Shown: piece by piece, positions 5,686 to 8,619 of the stretch
How positions within the stretch are numbered: the first letter of the stretch is position 1
Layout of the letters: each line of letters begins with the position of its first letter
Assembly: GCA_946615275.1 (NCBI GenBank)
Contig: CAMOHV010000036.1
Location: 1-8,619 of the forward strand
From: an uncultured Verrucomicrobiota bacterium
GTDB lineage: Bacteria; Verrucomicrobiota; Kiritimatiellia; RFP12; UBA1067
DNA: 8,619 nucleotides
Direction: 5' to 3'
Notes under the pieces: generated by a model
Told to the model about the DNA's origin: nothing
What the model saw: the letters and a program-made list of their open reading frames with translations, nothing else
Databases searched by the model: none
Made by a program: the position numbers and the translations under genes

Positions 5686-8064
5686 ATGCATGACGGGCGA
5701 GCAAGAAGCGTTTCCTCGATAGACGTAAGCCCGATCGAGCGCTGGCTGGTGGCAATGCTTTTCGGCGTTGCCATCGCGTTGCTTTCATGGCTGTGGCGCT
5801 TTCCATGGCTGCCTCCGGGGCTTTGGGAGGATGCGGCGGTGGCGGCGGGGCTGCGTCCGCCGGAGGCGATCTTCCCGCTTCTCTGGAACGCGCTCGCGTC
5901 GGCGCTGTTCCAGTTCGCCGAGCCTGCCCGTGCGATGCGCCTGATCATGGCGGCGGGCCACGTTGGCCTGGGCGTCATCGCCATGCTTGCGGCGCTGATA
6001 TTCGAGGAGACGCTGCCGGCGGTGCTGCAAAGGGTCGTGCGGCGGGCGGGGCTGAGCCGCTGGATCGTCCGCGCGACGTTCCTGAACGGGGCGCTTCTCT
6101 TCGTGTGCTCGGATCCCGTATGGTCGGCGGGCAGGGCGTTCGGGCCGCTTACGCTCCACCTGCTGCTGATGCTTTCCTCGATGTATGCGTTCATCTGGGC
6201 CATACGCAGGCTGCGCTTTTCGGGGTTCTACGTGGCGATGTTCCTGGCGGGGGCTCTGGCGGCCGAGACGCCGCTCGGCATAATCCTTGCGGTTCTGTAC
6301 CTCGTGTTCGTGTACCTGCGCGCCGAGGAGAACGCGGACGTATGGGTGAACCCGCTCGCCGACCCGTTCGCGCGCGTGCTGCTGATGCGGCGGATGACGG
6401 CCATAGCGATGGGAATGTGGCTTTTCGTGACGGTGCTGAACATCGCGTTCTTCTGCAAGTCCGACGGGCTGGAGGCGCACGAATGGTCGTATTTCCTCGC
6501 GGCGGTGAACTACCTGTACAGGTATGCGCAGATAATGTCCGCCGCCGCGGCGCCCTCCGGATGGCTTCTCGCCGGGATGGTGGTCCTGGCGCCGCTCGTC
6601 CTTTCGATAGTCCATGTGGGCGCCGCCACCGACGACGATCGCTTCATGCCGTACTGGTACTCCGTGTTCTTCGTGCTTGTGGGAACGATGGCCTTCCTGC
6701 AGCTGTCGGGATGGCGCTCGTTCTGGTTCTGGACGTGGACGGGCGCGGATTCGATGAAGTCCGGCCTGCTGCGCTGCGTGTGCATGGCGCTGTGCGCGCA
6801 GACATTCCTGTACGCCCTCTGCGTGCTGGCGGTGGAGATATATTTCCGCAACTACAGGCGCATAGCCGGCGTGCGCTACCAGGATTCGATCGAGGACACC
6901 GTTCTGGGCCCGCGGCTCGCAGCGACTTTCCGCCTGCTGAGCCGCTGGAGCAGGAGGATCGTAAGCTGCGAGCCGCTGATCGTGATGGCGCTTCTTCTGC
7001 CGTACAGGGTGCAGCCCACGGCGCGCGACATCGTGGGCGCCCTGCGCGACTGCGCGAGGCAGACTGCGCTGGAATGCCAGGACGCGCGGTACCTGTTCAC
7101 CGACGGCGCGATGGACGCGGCCGTGGAGCTCTGCGCCCTGGTGCAGGGGCGCCAGGTGCGCGCCGTGTCGCTGCTCTCGGGATATGCGCCGCGCGACAGG
7201 TACATCCGCGCAAGGATGGCGATGGACAAGGAGGACCGCGAAATGCTCCGCTACAGCGGCGCGGACGCCCTTCGCACGTGGTTGCGGCTCAAGCCGGCGC
7301 GGATGAAGGACGTCGCGATGCAGCTCGGGTTCGAGCTCTGGGCGCGCGGCACGCCGCTGCCCCCCTGCGCCGGTCTTGTAGCGCGCCCGGCGGGCTTCCC
7401 AGAAGGCATGGCCGAAGCCGGCGCGGAGATGGCCCATGGCCTTGCGAAGCGCGTGCTCGCGATGTACGATCCCGACGGCCATGTGGACGACGTAGATCCG
7501 GCGCTTGGCGAGGTCCTCTCCTTCATGCAGTGGCGCCTCGCGCGGATGTGCCGCCTGCGCGCGGACGGATGGGACAGGAAGCGGCAGATAGACAAGGCGA
7601 TGGAAGAAAGCCGTCGCGCGGACGACCTCGATGCGAAGAACCTCGCGTTCGCGCGCGTGCGGCGACAGATGGAGATGGTGGGCCAGGGCGGCATGCGCCT
7701 CACCCCGCGCGAGGGGATGAAGATCGGGATGGACCGCGCGGACTTCAAGATGGCCGAGGTGTTCGCGCGGCAGGTGCTGCTTTCGGACCCCGAGGACGTA
7801 GCGGCGAATTTCGTGATCGGCATGAACTACTTCGGCGAGGAGCAGTACGGCCGGGCGGAGGTGTACCTGGAGAAGTGTCGGGCCAAGCACCCTAACGATC
7901 CTGCGATCCTGAACAACCTTGCCGTGGCGCAGATGCGCTTAGGGAACTTTGACGCTGCCGAAGAGAACGCCCGCCGGGCCTTGGCCGTGCAGGAGGACGC
8001 CCCCGAGGTGAAGCGCACTCTTGAGAACATACTCAAACAGCGCGCGGAAGCGGAGAAGAAGTAG
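5686..8064 (+). CDS. Polytopic membrane protein, DUF2723/GT-C-like, with C-terminal TPR repeats
   Basis: The 792-residue product has about 10 hydrophobic segments between residues 21 and about 415, then a soluble region. After TM1, the loop WLPPGLWEDAAVAAGLRPP (41-59) carries acidic E48/D49 where GT-C glycosyltransferases and DUF2723 proteins place catalytic acidic residues. The soluble part has YLFTDGAMD (469-477) followed by a V-x-x-V-SLL stretch, resembling the LFT-x-GDND...V-x-x-LSLL signature I associate with DUF2723. Residues 685-773 are TPR-like helical repeats, with clear units at about 705-738 (GMNYFGEEQYGRAEVYLEK) and 739-772 (LNNLAVAQMRLGNFDAAEEN). This suggests a lipid-linked-sugar-dependent glycosyltransferase or an assembly factor with a TPR docking arm; function not proven, and a non-catalytic paralogue is possible. 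The start at 5686 is 3 bases after the previous stop, with GGAAAG at 5672-5677 as a plausible weak ribosome site. Likely the last gene of the operon. Confidence 0.8.
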   Translation: MHDGRARSVSSIDVSPIERWLVAMLFGVAIALLSWLWRFPWLPPGLWEDAAVAAGLRPPEAIFPLLWNALASALFQFAEPARAMRLIMAAGHVGLGVIAMLAALIFEETLPAVLQRVVRRAGLSRWIVRATFLNGALLFVCSDPVWSAGRAFGPLTLHLLLMLSSMYAFIWAIRRLRFSGFYVAMFLAGALAAETPLGIILAVLYLVFVYLRAEENADVWVNPLADPFARVLLMRRMTAIAMGMWLFVTVLNIAFFCKSDGLEAHEWSYFLAAVNYLYRYAQIMSAAAAPSGWLLAGMVVLAPLVLSIVHVGAATDDDRFMPYWYSVFFVLVGTMAFLQLSGWRSFWFWTWTGADSMKSGLLRCVCMALCAQTFLYALCVLAVEIYFRNYRRIAGVRYQDSIEDTVLGPRLAATFRLLSRWSRRIVSCEPLIVMALLLPYRVQPTARDIVGALRDCARQTALECQDARYLFTDGAMDAAVELCALVQGRQVRAVSLLSGYAPRDRYIRARMAMDKEDREMLRYSGADALRTWLRLKPARMKDVAMQLGFELWARGTPLPPCAGLVARPAGFPEGMAEAGAEMAHGLAKRVLAMYDPDGHVDDVDPALGEVLSFMQWRLARMCRLRADGWDRKRQIDKAMEESRRADDLDAKNLAFARVRRQMEMVGQGGMRLTPREGMKIGMDRADFKMAEVFARQVLLSDPEDVAANFVIGMNYFGEEQYGRAEVYLEKCRAKHPNDPAILNNLAVAQMRLGNFDAAEENARRALAVQEDAPEVKRTLENILKQRAEAEKK

Positions 8065-8097
8065 GCCCCCTGAGGAGACCGGCCGCTGCCTCCAAAG

Positions 8098-8117
8098 AAC
8101 TTTTCAACTTTCAACTT
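8098..8117 (+). repeat. Short tandem CAACTTT-type repeat
   Basis: AACTTTTC, AACTTTC and AACTT follow one another directly, giving nearly three heptamer-like units. A single related motif in the opposite orientation (AAAGTTGAAGG) occurs at 4184-4194 in another intergenic gap, so this may be a dispersed intergenic element of the genome. Function unknown. Confidence 0.5.
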
Positions 8118-8238
8118 GTAGGCAAAGTCGGCAAATGGGCAGGGGCGAGTTAGTCCGTGCGCCAAAGGCAAGTTGTTTCACATAGTTGTTTCCAATCATC
8201 AGAAGGCTCGGCGGTGAATTACGCCCCCTCACGTAACA

Positions 8239-8251
8239 TTGCGTATCGCAA
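8239..8251. promoter_or_regulatory. Operator-like palindrome TTGCG-TAT-CGCAA
   Basis: A perfect 5-bp inverted repeat with a 3-bp spacer, overlapping the place where the -35 of the promoter at 8266-8274 would sit (TCGCAA at 8246-8251, a poor match to TTGACA). A further CGCAA occurs at 8257-8261, exactly 10 bp from the one at 8247, so three half-sites lie within 23 bases. It does not match the E. coli SOS box or the B. subtilis DinR box. A repressor or activator binding site is inferred. Confidence 0.45.
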
Positions 8252-8265
8252 CTATGCGCAATTTA

Positions 8266-8274
8266 TGATATAAT
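8266..8274 (+). promoter_or_regulatory. Extended -10 promoter element for the uvrA-like gene
   Basis: TGATATAAT contains a perfect TATAAT (8269-8274) preceded by the TG of an extended -10, which can compensate for a weak -35. Transcription would begin near 8281, leaving a leader of about 110 bases before the ATG at 8391. Such an exact match is rare by chance in GC-rich sequence, and it sits directly upstream of a gene on the same strand. Confidence 0.6.
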
Positions 8275-8380
8275 GGCCGACGAAGGAAAAGAGCAGGATG
8301 AAGATGTGCCAGATAGAAGTGATTTGATTCCAAGACGTCGTCCGCCTGGCTCTGCTGCGAGATCGCAAAGTGGAAAATGA
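8273..8380 (+). CDS. Possible 35-aa small ORF upstream of the uvrA-like gene
   Basis: An ATG-to-TGA frame encodes an acidic N-terminal half ([17 protein letters not shown]) and a basic, Pro/Arg-rich C-terminal half ([18 protein letters not shown]). There is no ribosome site. The ATG overlaps the proposed -10 element, so it could not be translated from that promoter. Its codons (AGA, AGT, GGA, CCA, GAT) differ from the GC-rich genes nearby. It is either a chance frame or a foreign or relic micro-gene. Confidence 0.2.
   Translation: MADEGKEQDEDVPDRSDLIPRRRPPGSAARSQSGK
8298..8327 (+). CDS. Possible 9-codon leader peptide
   Basis: MKMCQIEVI starts inside the proposed mRNA leader, with AAGGA (8283-8287) ending 10 bases before its ATG. 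It ends at 8327, in the same frame as the uvrA-like gene but 63 bases before that gene's start. It could act as a translated leader; it could equally be chance. Confidence 0.2.
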   Translation: MKMCQIEVI

Positions 8381-8390
8381 AGAGGACTGC

Positions 8391-8619
8391 ATGAACAAAG
8401 CAAGACCGGCCGCGATCGAGGTGCGCGGCGCAAAGAAGAACAACCTCAGGAACATAGATGTCGATATTCCGCTCGGGAAGATCGTCGGCGTGGCCGGCGT
8501 TTCGGGAAGCGGCAAGTCCTCCCTCGCGCTGGGCATTGTCTATGCGGAGGGATCGCGTCGCTATCTCGAATCGCTCTCCACCTACACCCGCCGGCGAATG
8601 ACGCAGGCGGAGCGCGCGG
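8391..8619 (+). CDS. UvrA-like ABC ATPase, N-terminal fragment (truncated by window end)
   Basis: The first 76 residues are visible. They match the start of excinuclease ABC subunit A proteins: [19 protein letters not shown] (9-27), a Walker A P-loop GVSGSGKS (36-43), then [15 protein letters not shown] (51-65). UvrA is a dimeric cytoplasmic ATPase that scans DNA for damage in nucleotide excision repair. In housekeeping UvrA this segment usually reads YVESLSAYARQFL; here it is [19 protein letters not shown], a variant I associate with divergent UvrA paralogues (UvrA2-like, some linked to drug self-resistance). Orthologue versus paralogue therefore stays open and no gene symbol is given. The start is set by AGAGGA (8381-8386), 4 bases before the ATG; a GTG at 8370 is also in frame. 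Expression is probably driven by the promoter at 8266-8274 rather than by the upstream operon. Confidence 0.85.
   Translation, partial: MNKARPAAIEVRGAKKNNLRNIDVDIPLGKIVGVAGVSGSGKSSLALGIVYAEGSRRYLESLSTYTRRRMTQAERA

Larger units (their letters stand above)
8065..8390 (+). other. Intergenic regulatory region between the membrane-protein gene and the uvrA-like gene
   Basis: These 326 bases hold no convincing long gene. The second half is visibly less GC-rich than the flanking genes. It contains CAACTTT-type short repeats (8098-8117), a TTGCG/CGCAA palindrome (8239-8251), an extended -10 element (8266-8274) and two tiny ORFs (8273-8380 and 8298-8327). The best hairpin near the upstream stop, GGAG (8074-8077) with CTCC (8090-8093), is only 4 bp and lacks a U-tract, so no clear terminator is called. 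Nothing specific is seen in 8118-8237. Confidence 0.7.

Noticed and set aside
5785..7895. Long open frames of about 700 codons on both strands within the membrane-protein gene
   Set aside because: Both are Arg/Ala/Gly/His-rich shadows; the frame starting at 5686 has the coherent TM and TPR pattern.
8072..8093. Hairpin after the membrane-protein gene as a terminator
   Set aside because: The best stem is only 4 bp with a large loop, and no U-tract follows directly.
8252..8536. 94-codon open frame on the - strand near the right end
   Set aside because: It is antisense to the UvrA-like P-loop region and the promoter, and shows no domain or ribosome site.

Overview
The window reads as a GC-rich chromosomal segment, all genes on the + strand, from a bacterium of the Verrucomicrobiota/Kiritimatiellota type. 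The assignment is inference. It rests on a textbook PEP-CTERM tail (PEPSGGLLMLIGG followed by a basic end) on one protein, a cluster of signal-peptide proteins, a very large repetitive beta-helix-like exported protein, and a 10-TM plus TPR membrane protein. That combination is familiar from uncultured gut Kiritimatiellae, and no database search was possible.

Layout. Positions 1-3315 hold the 3' part of a giant exported repeat protein whose start lies outside the window. It contains two copies of a 713-bp block (1-713 and 1237-1949) that differ at one base, embedded in modules that are otherwise clearly diverged. A 9-bp hairpin sits in the 80-bp gap after it. Then come three exported-protein genes (3396-4178, 4227-5042, 5071-5682), each with its own Shine-Dalgarno sequence and an N-terminal signal peptide; the third ends in the PEP-CTERM sorting tail. 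Three bases later begins a 792-residue polytopic membrane protein (5686-8064) with features of the DUF2723/GT-C family and C-terminal TPR repeats. The short gaps (80, 48, 28 and 3 bp) suggest co-transcription, at least of 3396-8064.

Positions 8065-8390 are a less GC-rich intergenic stretch. It contains short CAACTTT-type repeats, a palindrome with TTGCG/CGCAA half-sites, a consensus extended -10 promoter and small possible leader ORFs. It leads into the start of a UvrA-like ABC ATPase (8391 to the window end, truncated), which is probably a separate transcription unit.

How the genes may work together (inference): the first four genes look like surface or exported structural proteins. The PEP-CTERM protein would be sorted by an exosortase encoded elsewhere, and the DUF2723-like membrane protein could glycosylate or help export the neighbouring products. 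None of the four exported proteins has a recognisable catalytic motif. The UvrA-like gene appears functionally unrelated.
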